60,459 bases of DNA from Acidobacteria bacterium 13_2_20CM_57_17 (GTDB lineage: Bacteria; Acidobacteriota; Terriglobia; Acidiferrales; UBA7541): NCBI GenBank assembly GCA_001914785.1, contig MNDE01000040.1, forward strand, positions 1 to 60,459. The letters run 5' to 3'. The notes under the pieces are model-generated. The model saw only the letters and a program-made list of their open reading frames with translations. It made no database searches and was not told the DNA's origin. A program made the position numbers and the translations under genes. This document shows, in pieces, positions 8,870 to 17,350 of this stretch (position 1 is the stretch's first letter; each line of letters opens with the position of its first letter).

Positions 8870-9028
8870 GGGAGGCCTCGTTAAGACAAGTGCGAAAGCC
8901 GAGCCGGTTTAGCCTTGGATAACCGCTGAAGACTATCATAACGGTTAGAACGTGAAAAGGCCTCCCTGCTCATGACTAGCCAGTAACTTTTTCCGGGCAG
9001 AAGGATCAGATATGATGGCGGTAGGGAT

Positions 9029-9856
9029 ATGACACTCATGAAACGGCTTCTGGGAGGCATCGTCCTCATTACGTTTACCCTAGTGTCCGCGCTGGTCCTG
9101 GTTCGTTCGCAGGCGAAGGCTTCTTCTGGGACCGCGGAGACGGCCCGCACGCCGGTAGTTGTCGAGCTATTCACATCTGAAGGATGCTCCAGTTGTCCAC
9201 CGGCGGACGCTTTACTGGCGCGACTGGACGGAGCACAGCTAAACGGCAACGTGCAGTTGATCGCGCTGGAGGAGCACGTCGATTATTGGAACGATTTGGG
9301 CTGGACCGACCCTTTCTCTTCGCGGGACTGGACGTCGCGGCAAAATGCTTACGCCGGCGTTCTCGGCAACCGCAACCCTTATACACCCCAAATGGTTGTC
9401 GACGGGACAGCGGAATTCCTTGGCAGCCATCCGCAGAAAGCGCGGCAGGCGATTATGGAAGCCGCGGGCAAGCCCAAAGTGCCGGTGACCTTGGAGCAGC
9501 GTCCCACAACCAAAAACGGCACGGAAGATTTTTCCGTGAAGGTGGGAAAACTGGAAGGAACAGCAAAACACGATGCAGCGGAAGTCTGGCTGGCCATTAC
9601 GGAAACCGGATTGCACTCCGCGGTGACGCGCGGCGAGAACGCCGGCGAAGAGCTTCGCCATGCCTCCGTGGTGCGCACGATGCGCAGGATCGGCGAAGCG
9701 AAGGGTGACGGTGAGACTACTTTCGCTGGAGACGCCAGCGTTTCTCTGCAGAAGGAATGGAAGCGTGAGAATTTGAAGGCCGTTCTCCTTGTGCAAGAAA
9801 AAAAGAGCCGGCGGATTCTTGGCGCTGCGGAGATCCACATCGGACAACCAATTTAA
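9029..9856 (+). CDS. DUF1223 family exported thioredoxin-fold protein
   Basis: 275 residues. The N-terminus (LLGGIVLITFTLVSALVLV) is a signal peptide or anchor; an ATG at 9038 is an alternative start. The core starts with VVVELFTSEGCSSCPPAD (about residues 46-63), the DUF1223 hallmark, a CxxC thioredoxin-like motif, and continues with EEHVDYWNDLGWTDPFSS and NPYTPQMVVDG. The cysteines suggest a periplasmic redox role, but function is not established for the family. Confidence 0.88.
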   Translation: MTLMKRLLGGIVLITFTLVSALVLVRSQAKASSGTAETARTPVVVELFTSEGCSSCPPADALLARLDGAQLNGNVQLIALEEHVDYWNDLGWTDPFSSRDWTSRQNAYAGVLGNRNPYTPQMVVDGTAEFLGSHPQKARQAIMEAAGKPKVPVTLEQRPTTKNGTEDFSVKVGKLEGTAKHDAAEVWLAITETGLHSAVTRGENAGEELRHASVVRTMRRIGEAKGDGETTFAGDASVSLQKEWKRENLKAVLLVQEKKSRRILGAAEIHIGQPI

Positions 9857-10071
9857 GATTGCCTCCGTTTTGCGCTTGCTCCGTGCATAGCAGGATTACT
9901 CTGGGGATCTAGCCTTTTTCAGGTACCATGAATTCCGGTGAGAGAGATTTAATCCCGCCTGGGACATGCTTTCGATAAAATGCGTCTCAGCTAAGAATCA
10001 AACCTGCTTACGGCGAATCAGCAAGCACGTCAGACAGCATTACGGGCCTGGATATTTTCTCGAGGTGATCG

Positions 10072-11034
10072 TTGGATTTCGAACCATTGGCGGAACCTTC
10101 ATCCACTCCCCCTCTTCAGGCTCCGCCTTCCGGAGGAATCCTCCATACGGTTCTTTTGAACGAAAAAGGACTGCGCGGCGGCTGGCGTCTGCTTATTTAT
10201 GCGATCTTCGTGGCTGTGCTCGCATTCGGCGGCGGAACGGTCCTACAGCGTTTTATTCACCCCACGCGAGGTGTTTTTTCTTTCGGCTATTCGTTCACCT
10301 ACGAAGTGTTTTCTTTCCTGGTGATTCTTGGCGCGGCCTTGATCATGGCTCAAATCGAGGGCCGCCCTCCCGGCGCTTACGGTTTGCCGATGAAAGGAGC
10401 GTTCGGGAATTTATTCTGGCAAGGCTGTCTCATCGGGCTTATCGAAGTGTCAGCATTAATTGGATTGATCTCTGCGTTTGGCGGGTATTCCTTTGGAGTA
10501 TTAGCTCTGCACGGCAAAGAATTGCTGCGATGGGGAATGCTGTGGGCAGTCTTCTTTGTTTTTGTGGGCTTGTTTGAGGAATTCTTGTTTCGGGGATACA
10601 CGCAATACACGCTCGCGGACAGCATTGGTTTCTGGCCCGCGGCTATTGTGCTTTCGTGCTCGTTTGGAGCCGTTCACTTGGGGAATCCCGGCGAAGGCTG
10701 GGTGGGCGCGGCAGGCGTTGTCATGATCGGTCTGGTTTTCGCTTTTGCCCTGCGGCGTACCGGCAATCTTTGGCTGGTGGTTGGGTGGCACGCGAGTTTT
10801 GATTTCGGCGAGACCTTCCTCTACTCCGTGCCGAACAGCGGCATCGTCTTCGAAGGGCACCTCTCGAATGCCTCCTTGATGCAGGGCAAGGCGTGGCTTA
10901 CAGGCGGAACGGTCGGCCCCGAAGGCAGCGCGTTCAGTTTTCTGACCATGGGAATTCTTGCGCTCGCAATTCACTTTCTTTACCCGGCGAAAAAATCAGA
11001 GCCTGCACCGATCCAAGAAAACCAAGCTGCTTAG
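10072..11034 (+). CDS. CPBP-family intramembrane glutamic protease (Abi/Rce1-like)
   Basis: 320 residues. The start is a TTG at 10072, chosen because GAGGTGA (10062-10068) precedes it. Motif 1 is FEEFLFRGY (paired catalytic Glu), motif 2 includes FGAVHLGN, and a third GWHASFDFGE; together these define the CPBP (CAAX/Abi) family. About eight hydrophobic segments. Members process membrane proteins or prenylated peptides, or give bacteriocin immunity; the substrate here is unknown. Its stop overlaps the convergent deacetylase stop by four bases. Confidence 0.88.
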   Translation: MDFEPLAEPSSTPPLQAPPSGGILHTVLLNEKGLRGGWRLLIYAIFVAVLAFGGGTVLQRFIHPTRGVFSFGYSFTYEVFSFLVILGAALIMAQIEGRPPGAYGLPMKGAFGNLFWQGCLIGLIEVSALIGLISAFGGYSFGVLALHGKELLRWGMLWAVFFVFVGLFEEFLFRGYTQYTLADSIGFWPAAIVLSCSFGAVHLGNPGEGWVGAAGVVMIGLVFAFALRRTGNLWLVVGWHASFDFGETFLYSVPNSGIVFEGHLSNASLMQGKAWLTGGTVGPEGSAFSFLTMGILALAIHFLYPAKKSEPAPIQENQAA

Positions 11035-12188
11035 TGTGTGAGTTCCGAGGCGGGTACCAAGCGAACGCCTTGCGCCTGAGCTTGCGGCAGGACTTCGCGA
11101 AGAGCCTGGAGTGTTGCGGGATGCGGATGGCCGATGGCCACGGCTTCGCCCTTTTCGCGCGCGCCTCGCAGCGCCAGTTCGAGTTTCTTGCGGACGGTCG
11201 CCACTTGGGCGACGTCGTCGAGGAAAGGGACATTGCGGAAGGCGGAGCGAACTCCAAAGTCCTGCGCCGTCTCGTAAGCGACCGTGGCAGCGGTTGTGCG
11301 GCTGTCCACGTAGAAGAGGTGACGGTCGCGCAATACCAGCATCAGTTCGTCCATCAACGCAGCATCAGCAGTCGCCTGCGAACCTTGATGATTGTTGACG
11401 CCGGCGGCATCCGGCACATTTTGCAGGAATTGATCGACCATCGCGGCAACTTCGGGCGCGGGCATGCCGGGACGCAATTCCCGCGCTTCCGGCGTTTCGT
11501 CGGCGACTGATTGCATTGGCAGATGAAGCATGACCTGGAACCCGCGGCGATGCGCTTCCTGAGCGATGTCTGCGGAGTGCTCGTGGTTTGGCAAAATGGA
11601 AATAGTGAGCGGATAACCGAGAGCGAGGACGGCTTCGGCCGCCGCGCGGTCGCTGCCTAAGTCGTCGATAATGATGGCGAGCCGGGCAGAATTCTTCGCC
11701 GCTACATCGGGCCTGGCCGCCGCGCGCGTCACAATTTCGATTTCGACTGCCGCAACACCCGCATGTCGAAGCTTAAATTGAAGGACATCTCCGGTTTCCG
11801 TCGAAGGATCTTGCGTCAGATGATTTCGAGTCGCGACCGCGCTCAGACTCTGAACGATCTTTGCGACCGCGGCATGATTCGCGTCCGCCGGCGACCCGTT
11901 CTTCAACACGATACGCAAGTAATCGGTGCTTTCCGGTTGCTGGGCGGAAGCTGTCTGGAGGAGTTTAATGGCTGTCCCTGCGGGGGCCGCAAACGAGGCT
12001 GCAGTCGCTAGACCACGCGTGATTTGATGAATTTGCGCGGGTGCGAGGCGGTTCGCTTCCTTTTTCTTGCAGCCAGCGAAAAAAACGAGCAAGAAGGAAA
12101 TTCCGAGCAGTGCAAAACGCGCCGCGCAGCTTATTTTGACCGGAAAGCAATGCGGGATTGGTTGAACGGAGTCATGCTGCCGGACCAC
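11031..12188 (-). CDS. Divergent polysaccharide deacetylase (YibQ-like), putative lipoprotein
   Basis: 385 residues as read from 12188; the true start may be downstream. A hydrophobic segment ending in LLVFFAGC forms a lipobox. The C-terminal 215 residues are the divergent polysaccharide deacetylase domain: LAIIIDDLGSD at the start, LPNHEHSADIAQEAHRRGFQVMLHLPM, GVNNHQGSQATAD, FYVDSRTTA and AIGHPHPATL. This YibQ/DUF610 family often lies next to envelope proteins such as EnvC and Ctp proteases. An S41 (Ctp-like) gene lies just upstream on the same strand (gap about 7 bases), consistent with one operon and a cell-wall role. Confidence 0.87.
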   Translation of the reverse strand: MVRQHDSVQPIPHCFPVKISCAARFALLGISFLLVFFAGCKKKEANRLAPAQIHQITRGLATAASFAAPAGTAIKLLQTASAQQPESTDYLRIVLKNGSPADANHAAVAKIVQSLSAVATRNHLTQDPSTETGDVLQFKLRHAGVAAVEIEIVTRAAARPDVAAKNSARLAIIIDDLGSDRAAAEAVLALGYPLTISILPNHEHSADIAQEAHRRGFQVMLHLPMQSVADETPEARELRPGMPAPEVAAMVDQFLQNVPDAAGVNNHQGSQATADAALMDELMLVLRDRHLFYVDSRTTAATVAYETAQDFGVRSAFRNVPFLDDVAQVATVRKKLELALRGAREKGEAVAIGHPHPATLQALREVLPQAQAQGVRLVPASELTH

Positions 12189-12195
12189 AGAAAAC

Positions 12196-13434
12196 TTAAG
12201 CAGCCTTTTTCACGGGGGCCTTCAACAGGTCAAGCGCTCGGTGAAAAATAGGATCCTCGGGAGAAAGTGGTCGCGGTCCGAGCCCGGGTTCCTTCTGCGT
12301 TTCAGGCGGTGGGGCAGCCTCTTCTTCAGTCGTATCCGAATCGTCTTCGGGGACGGCACGCACCACTTCCGTCGGCGTAACGCCTTCCTCGAGAATCGCT
12401 TTCCCACCCGGATTGTAATAGTTCGCGACCGTGAGGATCAGCGCAGCGCCATCATCCAGGGTGATGAGCTTTTGCTCGGACGCGAGACCAAATGTGCGCT
12501 CTCCAACCACGTCCCCGCGATGGTTTGCAGCAATTGCGGAAGCAAGGACTTCCGCTGCTCCCGAAGTGGTGGCGTCAATCAAGACCGCGACGGGATTCTT
12601 CCAGACCACCTGCTTGGGCTCGGCGGAAAAAACCTGTGTCGAGACCGTTTGGCCGCGCAGCGTTGTCAGCATGCCCGACGGAACGAAAAGACGCGCGGTC
12701 GAAATCGCTTCGGAAACCGGACCACGGCCGCACTCGCGCACGTCGAGTATGACCTTGTGAATGCCCTGTTTTTCCGCATCGAGGAGACGATTGCGAATTT
12801 CATCCGCGCGGCCAGCGTCGAGGGTCGGCAGGCGCAGAACCAGGATATCGGGGTCGGCTTTCTGGACCATAATCTTCGGCGTGGCCACCTTGGCGCGGAC
12901 AAGATCGACTTCCTCCGGCGTAGCCTTCCCGCGCCGGATCACTCCAACCTTGATTCCCGTGCCGGGCTGGCCGTTGAGAAGATTCATGGCCTGGCCAACG
13001 GACATGTCGCGCGTAGTGAACCCGCCGATGGACTCGAAAATGTCGCCGCTGCGAATGCCCGCCTGCGTGCCTGGACTATCCGGCAGCACGGAAAGCACGA
13101 TGACGTAACCATACCGCTTGCTCAGTGTCAGGCCGGTTTCGCCAGTGCTGGCATTGGCGAGCTTCTTTTTGTACTCGTCGTATTCGCGGGGAGTGAAGTA
13201 GCTGGATTGCGCGTCGAGGGATTCCAGCATCCCGTGCAAGGAGCCGGCTGTGACCGTGCGCATGTTGGGATCGTCGACATAGTCCTGCTGAATTTTCTGC
13301 AGAACTTCGCCGTATACCGTGAGCGACTTGTACGCTTTGTCGTCCGTCGTGCGGCCCAGGACATGGCCAATGCCTGCGTAACAAAAGATCGCTATTGACG
13401 CGCAAAGAATGCCGATGCGAGCTGCTCGACTCAT
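12196..13434 (-). CDS. S41/Ctp-family PDZ peptidase, catalytic lysine replaced
   Basis: 412 residues with signal anchor (IGILCASIAIFCYAGIGHVLG), an N-terminal helical region with the Ctp-type SSYFTPREY, a PDZ domain (about 100-185: GLTLSKRYGYVIVLSVLPDSPGTQAGIRSGDIFESI) and a C-terminal S41 domain. The serine region reads TTSGAAEVLASA (Ser291). Where Ctp proteases have TFGKG with the general-base lysine, this has TFGLA (Leu317). A Pro/Glu-rich tail follows. It may be inactive or use another residue. GAAGGGTGAGG lies just before the ATG at 13434. It is transcribed ahead of the deacetylase. Confidence 0.88.
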   Translation of the reverse strand: MSRAARIGILCASIAIFCYAGIGHVLGRTTDDKAYKSLTVYGEVLQKIQQDYVDDPNMRTVTAGSLHGMLESLDAQSSYFTPREYDEYKKKLANASTGETGLTLSKRYGYVIVLSVLPDSPGTQAGIRSGDIFESIGGFTTRDMSVGQAMNLLNGQPGTGIKVGVIRRGKATPEEVDLVRAKVATPKIMVQKADPDILVLRLPTLDAGRADEIRNRLLDAEKQGIHKVILDVRECGRGPVSEAISTARLFVPSGMLTTLRGQTVSTQVFSAEPKQVVWKNPVAVLIDATTSGAAEVLASAIAANHRGDVVGERTFGLASEQKLITLDDGAALILTVANYYNPGGKAILEEGVTPTEVVRAVPEDDSDTTEEEAAPPPETQKEPGLGPRPLSPEDPIFHRALDLLKAPVKKAA

Positions 13435-13678
13435 GCCTCACCCTTCCAAAAAAAACTACAAGAGTCTATTGTACCACCGCAAGAGATTGGGACGCGCTTG
13501 CAATCGAAAAGGAAGCCTGAGAGGCAATGGTAAATGACGGACGCAATTCTCCGATGAGACACGTCGAAGCCGCGAAATGTTGCGCAAATACCACACCATG
13601 TGACTTGTGCCCTTGTATATAACTCGTAAACCGTTGATAATAAAGCATAAACAAGCGCGGCGTTGGTGAACAACATGC

Positions 13679-13684
13679 TACAAT
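13679..13684 (+). promoter_or_regulatory. Extended -10 element upstream of lpxC
   Basis: TGC-TACAAT, an extended -10 form, ends 13 bases before the lpxC ATG at 13698. No good -35 sits 16-18 bases upstream. The predicted 5' leader is very short, with only a weak TGGGGA before the ATG. Confidence 0.45.
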
Positions 13685-13697
13685 ACTCCTGGGGAAA

Positions 13698-14606
13698 ATG
13701 TTCCAAACTACTATCGCAAGAGAATCCTTCGCCGAGGGTGTGGGCCTCCACACGGGAGTGTACGGCCACATCCGTCTGGTACCCGCGCCGGCGGAAACAG
13801 GCATCGTGTTTCGCCGCGTTGACTTGGACAATTTTCATGTCGAAGCGCAGGGCCATAACGTCGCCCGCGTCAGCTATGCCACCAGCCTCATGAAGCAGGG
13901 CGTTTTGCTTTCCACCACCGAGCACGTGCTTGCCGCCATCTATTCCTGTGGCATCGACAACATCTACATAGACGTCGACTCCATCGAAGTGCCCATTCTC
14001 GACGGCTCCGCGGAGCCTTTCATGCAGATGCTGGAGCACGCCGGCGTTCGCAAATTGCGCCGGAAGCGGCGCTATCTGAAAATACTCAGGCCGCTGGAGG
14101 TCATCGAAGGAGACCGCCGGATCGGCATCTACCCCGCCGACGAGTTTCGTGTGCGCTGTTACGTGGACTTTCCGCACCCGCTCGTGGGCCAGCAGGAAGT
14201 GGAAATGCTTGTGGGGGCTGACACCTTCCGGCACCTTTTGGCGCGAGCGCGAACTTTCTGTTTCGAGCGCGACATCGAGCCGCTCAAGGCCATGGGCCTG
14301 ATTCGCGGCGGCTCGCTTGATAACGCCATCGTTCTCACTAACGACGGGGTCATGAACGGGCCGTTACGCTTTCCTGACGAGTTTGGGCGGCACAAGGCGC
14401 TGGATCTGATCGGCGACCTGGCCTTGGCAGGCCTGCCTCTCCTGGCTCGGGTCGAGGCTCACAAAGCCGGCCATGCCCTGCACACCCAGCTTGTCAGCCG
14501 CCTGCTGGACGACCCCTCGCTCTGGGCCATCACGACGGGCGAAGCTGTCCTCCCCGAAAGCGAAGCCTACCTAACCGCCCTCTCCCCCGTTGCCGCTGCT
14601 GATTAA
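13698..14606 (+). CDS. lpxC: UDP-3-O-acyl-N-acetylglucosamine deacetylase
   Basis: 302 residues, normal for LpxC. It catalyses the committed step of lipid A synthesis in the cytoplasm using zinc. Visible family motifs: GVGLHTG near the N-terminus, STTEHVLAAI (zinc His), VPILDGSAEPF, DEFGRHKALDLIGDLAL (zinc His and Asp) and KAGHALH (catalytic His). Its presence shows a Gram-negative outer membrane. It is followed on the same strand by glmU, which makes the UDP-GlcNAc precursor. Confidence 0.97.
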   Translation: MFQTTIARESFAEGVGLHTGVYGHIRLVPAPAETGIVFRRVDLDNFHVEAQGHNVARVSYATSLMKQGVLLSTTEHVLAAIYSCGIDNIYIDVDSIEVPILDGSAEPFMQMLEHAGVRKLRRKRRYLKILRPLEVIEGDRRIGIYPADEFRVRCYVDFPHPLVGQQEVEMLVGADTFRHLLARARTFCFERDIEPLKAMGLIRGGSLDNAIVLTNDGVMNGPLRFPDEFGRHKALDLIGDLALAGLPLLARVEAHKAGHALHTQLVSRLLDDPSLWAITTGEAVLPESEAYLTALSPVAAAD

Positions 14607-14674
14607 CGATTCGCTGCGTCAAGGTTAACCCTACGTTGCGAAATAGCCGCCGCTCCCGCAGAATGACTCGAACT

Positions 14675-16126
14675 ATGTCCAACAATGATCTTGCCATTGT
14701 CATTCTCGCGGCCGGCAAAGGAACCCGGTTGAAGTCCAGCCTGGCGAAAGTGCTGCACCGGGCCGGTGGTCGGACGCTCGTCGAACAAATCGTACGCGCA
14801 TGTGAACCGCTGAAGGCGCGGGAAACTGTGGTCGTAGTCGGGTACCAGGCCGAACAGGTCGCCGCGGTTGTCGAGCCGCGCGGAGCGCTCACCGTATTGC
14901 AGCAGCCGCAGAACGGCACCGGTCACGCCATGCAAGTCGCCAAACGCGCCTTGGGGCGAGCGAGGTTTGCGGTTGTGCTGCCGGGCGACGCCCCCCTCGT
15001 ACGTACGGATACTCTGAAGGTTCTGATTGCCGCGCATCACACCGGGAACGCGGCGGCAACAATTCTTTCTGCAGTGCTTGCCGATCCTTCCGGCTACGGC
15101 CGCGTTGTTCGCAAGACCGAAACGGCTGTCTCTGCTATTGTCGAGGACTCACAGCTCACCGACGAGCAGCGCGAAATCAATGAAATCAATTCGGCGATTT
15201 ATTGCTTCACACTGGAGAAGCTCTGGCCCGCGCTGGCGCAGGTGAAACCCAACAACAAACATCGCGAGTTGTACCTGACCGATGCCATCGGCGTACTGAA
15301 CGCCAAAGGCGAGACGGTGCTGGCGCAAGTGGCCGCCGATTCGCGCGAAGTGCTGGGCTGCAATACGCGCGCCGATCTTGCGGAAGTCGACCGCCTATTC
15401 CGCGAACGGAAACGGAGCGAGCTGATGGATGGCGGCGTCACTATCCAGTTGCCGGAGACGGTACTGATCGATCCGGACGTGACCGCGGGCGAAGACACCA
15501 TCATCGAACCCGGAGTTCAGTTGTTGGGCAAAACCAAAATCGGCGCGCAGTGCACCATTCGAACCGGAAGCGTAGTGACCGACTCAATTCTCGGCGACAA
15601 CGTCACCGTCGAGCCGCATTGCGTGGTGGCAGAAAGCCGCCTCGACGATGGCGTCATCATCGGTCCTTTTGCGCGGCTGCGCCCGAACAATCACCTGAAA
15701 GCAGGCGCGCGCATCGGCAATTTCGTCGAACTCAAGAAGAGCACCATCGGCGAAGGCACCAAAGCGATGCACCTCTCCTACCTGGGCGACGCCAAGATCG
15801 GAACCAAGAGCAACATCGGCGCGGGCACGATTACCTGCAATTACGATGGCTTCCACAAGTATCCGACGTCGATCGGAAACAAAGTTTTCATCGGCAGCGA
15901 TACAGCCCTCGTCGCACCGGTGCGCGTTGGTGACGGCGCATACGTCGGGGCGGGTTCGACCATCACGGACAACGTCCCTTCCGATGGATTGGCAATCGCC
16001 CGCGGCCGCCAGGTCAACAAGCCAGGCTGGGCCGCAAAGAAACGCCGCGAACTAGCCGCCGCGGAAAAACCAAAAAAAGCCGCAAGGAAATCGAAACGGC
16101 ACAAACGAACCAAAAAGCGAAAGTAA
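14675..16126 (+). CDS. glmU: Bifunctional GlcNAc-1-P uridyltransferase / GlcN-1-P acetyltransferase
   Basis: About 483 residues from the ATG at 14675; an ATG at 14663 and a TTG at 14636 are also in frame, but 14675 places LAAGKGTR at the usual position. The N-terminal pyrophosphorylase domain (about 1-230) has LAAGKGTRLKS, QPQNGTGHA and LPGDAPL. The C-terminal left-handed beta-helix (about 250-450) has hexapeptide repeats and NFVELKKSTIGEGTKA, AGTITCNYDG. It makes UDP-GlcNAc for peptidoglycan and lipid A. Unusual: a Lys/Arg-rich tail of about 25 residues (KKAARKSKRHKRTKKRK). Confidence 0.96.
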   Translation: MSNNDLAIVILAAGKGTRLKSSLAKVLHRAGGRTLVEQIVRACEPLKARETVVVVGYQAEQVAAVVEPRGALTVLQQPQNGTGHAMQVAKRALGRARFAVVLPGDAPLVRTDTLKVLIAAHHTGNAAATILSAVLADPSGYGRVVRKTETAVSAIVEDSQLTDEQREINEINSAIYCFTLEKLWPALAQVKPNNKHRELYLTDAIGVLNAKGETVLAQVAADSREVLGCNTRADLAEVDRLFRERKRSELMDGGVTIQLPETVLIDPDVTAGEDTIIEPGVQLLGKTKIGAQCTIRTGSVVTDSILGDNVTVEPHCVVAESRLDDGVIIGPFARLRPNNHLKAGARIGNFVELKKSTIGEGTKAMHLSYLGDAKIGTKSNIGAGTITCNYDGFHKYPTSIGNKVFIGSDTALVAPVRVGDGAYVGAGSTITDNVPSDGLAIARGRQVNKPGWAAKKRRELAAAEKPKKAARKSKRHKRTKKRK

Positions 16127-16150
16127 AGGTTCCCTTCCAGGAGTGCGGCG

Positions 16151-16408
16151 ATGAGGAGAAAGGTGCTTGCGTGGACTCCTTTTCTTGGGTCGCTGCTTCT
16201 CCTGAGCCTCGCTGCCACTCCTTATTCTCGGACCGCCGACGCAGCATTGATCTCCGCGCGTCTTACACTCCTGATCGTCTTATCCATTCTCGTGTTGCGC
16301 GAGCGATGGAGAAACCGCCACGAATCACCGGGGAAAGCCGCTCCTGCTGGTTCAGATGTGGGCGACCGTTTTCTGCAGCGCTGCCGCCGCTGGTATCGCG
16401 GCGAATAA
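16151..16408 (+). CDS. Small membrane protein, unknown function
   Basis: 85 residues. AGGAG lies seven bases before the ATG at 16151, which supports translation. Two hydrophobic segments (about 8-22, PFLGSLLLLSLAA, and 33-50, ISARLTLLIVLSILVL) are followed by a basic cytoplasmic-type tail (RERWRNRHESPGK). No family recognised. It lies between glmU and purQ, 24 bases after glmU; it is not PurS. Confidence 0.5.
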   Translation: MRRKVLAWTPFLGSLLLLSLAATPYSRTADAALISARLTLLIVLSILVLRERWRNRHESPGKAAPAGSDVGDRFLQRCRRWYRGE

Positions 16409-16479
16409 GAAATCACCCCCCTGGCGTGTCCGCCTAAGAGGCGAGACCTGCCGGGGCCGGTTTTCCCCTGTTCTGCGAA

Positions 16480-16508
16480 TTCTCCGCGTTCCGGGCGTCT
16501 CTGCGTTG
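16480..16508. repeat. Dispersed 'CGCAGAGACGC'-type repeat
   Basis: TTCTCCGCGTTCCGGGCGTC followed by TCTGCGTT; the complement reads AACGCAGAGACGC. A related copy lies at 26030-26065 at the padR start. Similar short dispersed repeats occur in many environmental genomes (recalled, not checked). Confidence 0.5.
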
Positions 16509-16553
16509 TATTTCCTCCTTGTCGTATCGCGTCCAGTCCGCGCATACCAGGTG

Positions 16554-16562
16554 TGCTAAAAT
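16554..16562 (+). promoter_or_regulatory. Probable extended -10 promoter of the pur operon
   Basis: TGC-TAAAAT (extended -10; hexamer 16557-16562) lies 37 bases before the purQ ATG. No clear -35 at 17 bases. AGGAGT follows directly, but too far from the ATG to be its ribosome binding site. Confidence 0.45.
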
Positions 16563-16598
16563 AGGAGTTCCCGCAATCCCACAGGGGGTTGGCACCTC

Positions 16599-17309
16599 AT
16601 GAAATTTGGAGTCGTCGTTTTCCCCGGGTCCAATTGCGACCACGACGCGTTTTACGCCATCGGCAACGTCCTGCAAAAGCCCGTCGAATTCATCTGGCAC
16701 CAATCCGAAGATCTCGCTAATTGCGACGCCGTCATTCTGCCCGGTGGATTTTCCTACGGAGACTATTTGCGCACCGGCGCCATCGCGCGCTTTTCTCCAG
16801 TGATGAAGTCCATCGAGAAATTCGCAAAGAGCGGCGGCATGGTTTTGGGCATCTGCAACGGTTTCCAGATTCTTTGCGAAGCGGGCCTGCTTCCCGGCGC
16901 CATGATGCGCAACAGCGGCCTGCGCTTCATTTGCCGCCACGTTCACATCCGCGTCGAGCAGACGGACACGCCGTTCACCAATGCCGCGCAGAAGGGCCAA
17001 ATCCTAAAGATTCCCATCGCGCATTCCGATGGCAACTACAACTGCGATGAGACCACGCTTGCCGACCTCGATAAAAATCGCCAGGTCATTTTTCGCTATA
17101 CGACTCCCGACGGCTCTGACGACAACGCCGGCAATCCCAACGGCGCGGTTCACAATATTGCTGGAGTCTGCAACCGAGAGCGTAACGTCGCCGGCCTTAT
17201 GCCCCATCCCGAGCGTGCTGTTGAGCTCGCTCTCGGCTCCGCCGACGGTCTCGTGATTTTCCGCTCCATGGTCGAAGCGCTCGTCGGCGCCGCCAAGGCC
17301 ACAGCATGA
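16599..17309 (+). CDS. purQ: Phosphoribosylformylglycinamidine synthase, glutaminase subunit
   Basis: 236 residues, the normal PurQ length. A class I glutamine amidotransferase: oxyanion region [12 protein letters not shown], nucleophile Cys in [20 protein letters not shown], and the His-Glu pair in [10 protein letters not shown]. It supplies ammonia to PurL for conversion of FGAR to FGAM in purine synthesis. First gene of purQ-purL-purF; purL starts 41 bases downstream. Confidence 0.97.
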   Translation: MKFGVVVFPGSNCDHDAFYAIGNVLQKPVEFIWHQSEDLANCDAVILPGGFSYGDYLRTGAIARFSPVMKSIEKFAKSGGMVLGICNGFQILCEAGLLPGAMMRNSGLRFICRHVHIRVEQTDTPFTNAAQKGQILKIPIAHSDGNYNCDETTLADLDKNRQVIFRYTTPDGSDDNAGNPNGAVHNIAGVCNRERNVAGLMPHPERAVELALGSADGLVIFRSMVEALVGAAKATA

Positions 17310-17350
17310 GCAGAGCCCACGGCCTCAAATCGTTGTCGCAGACCTGAATC

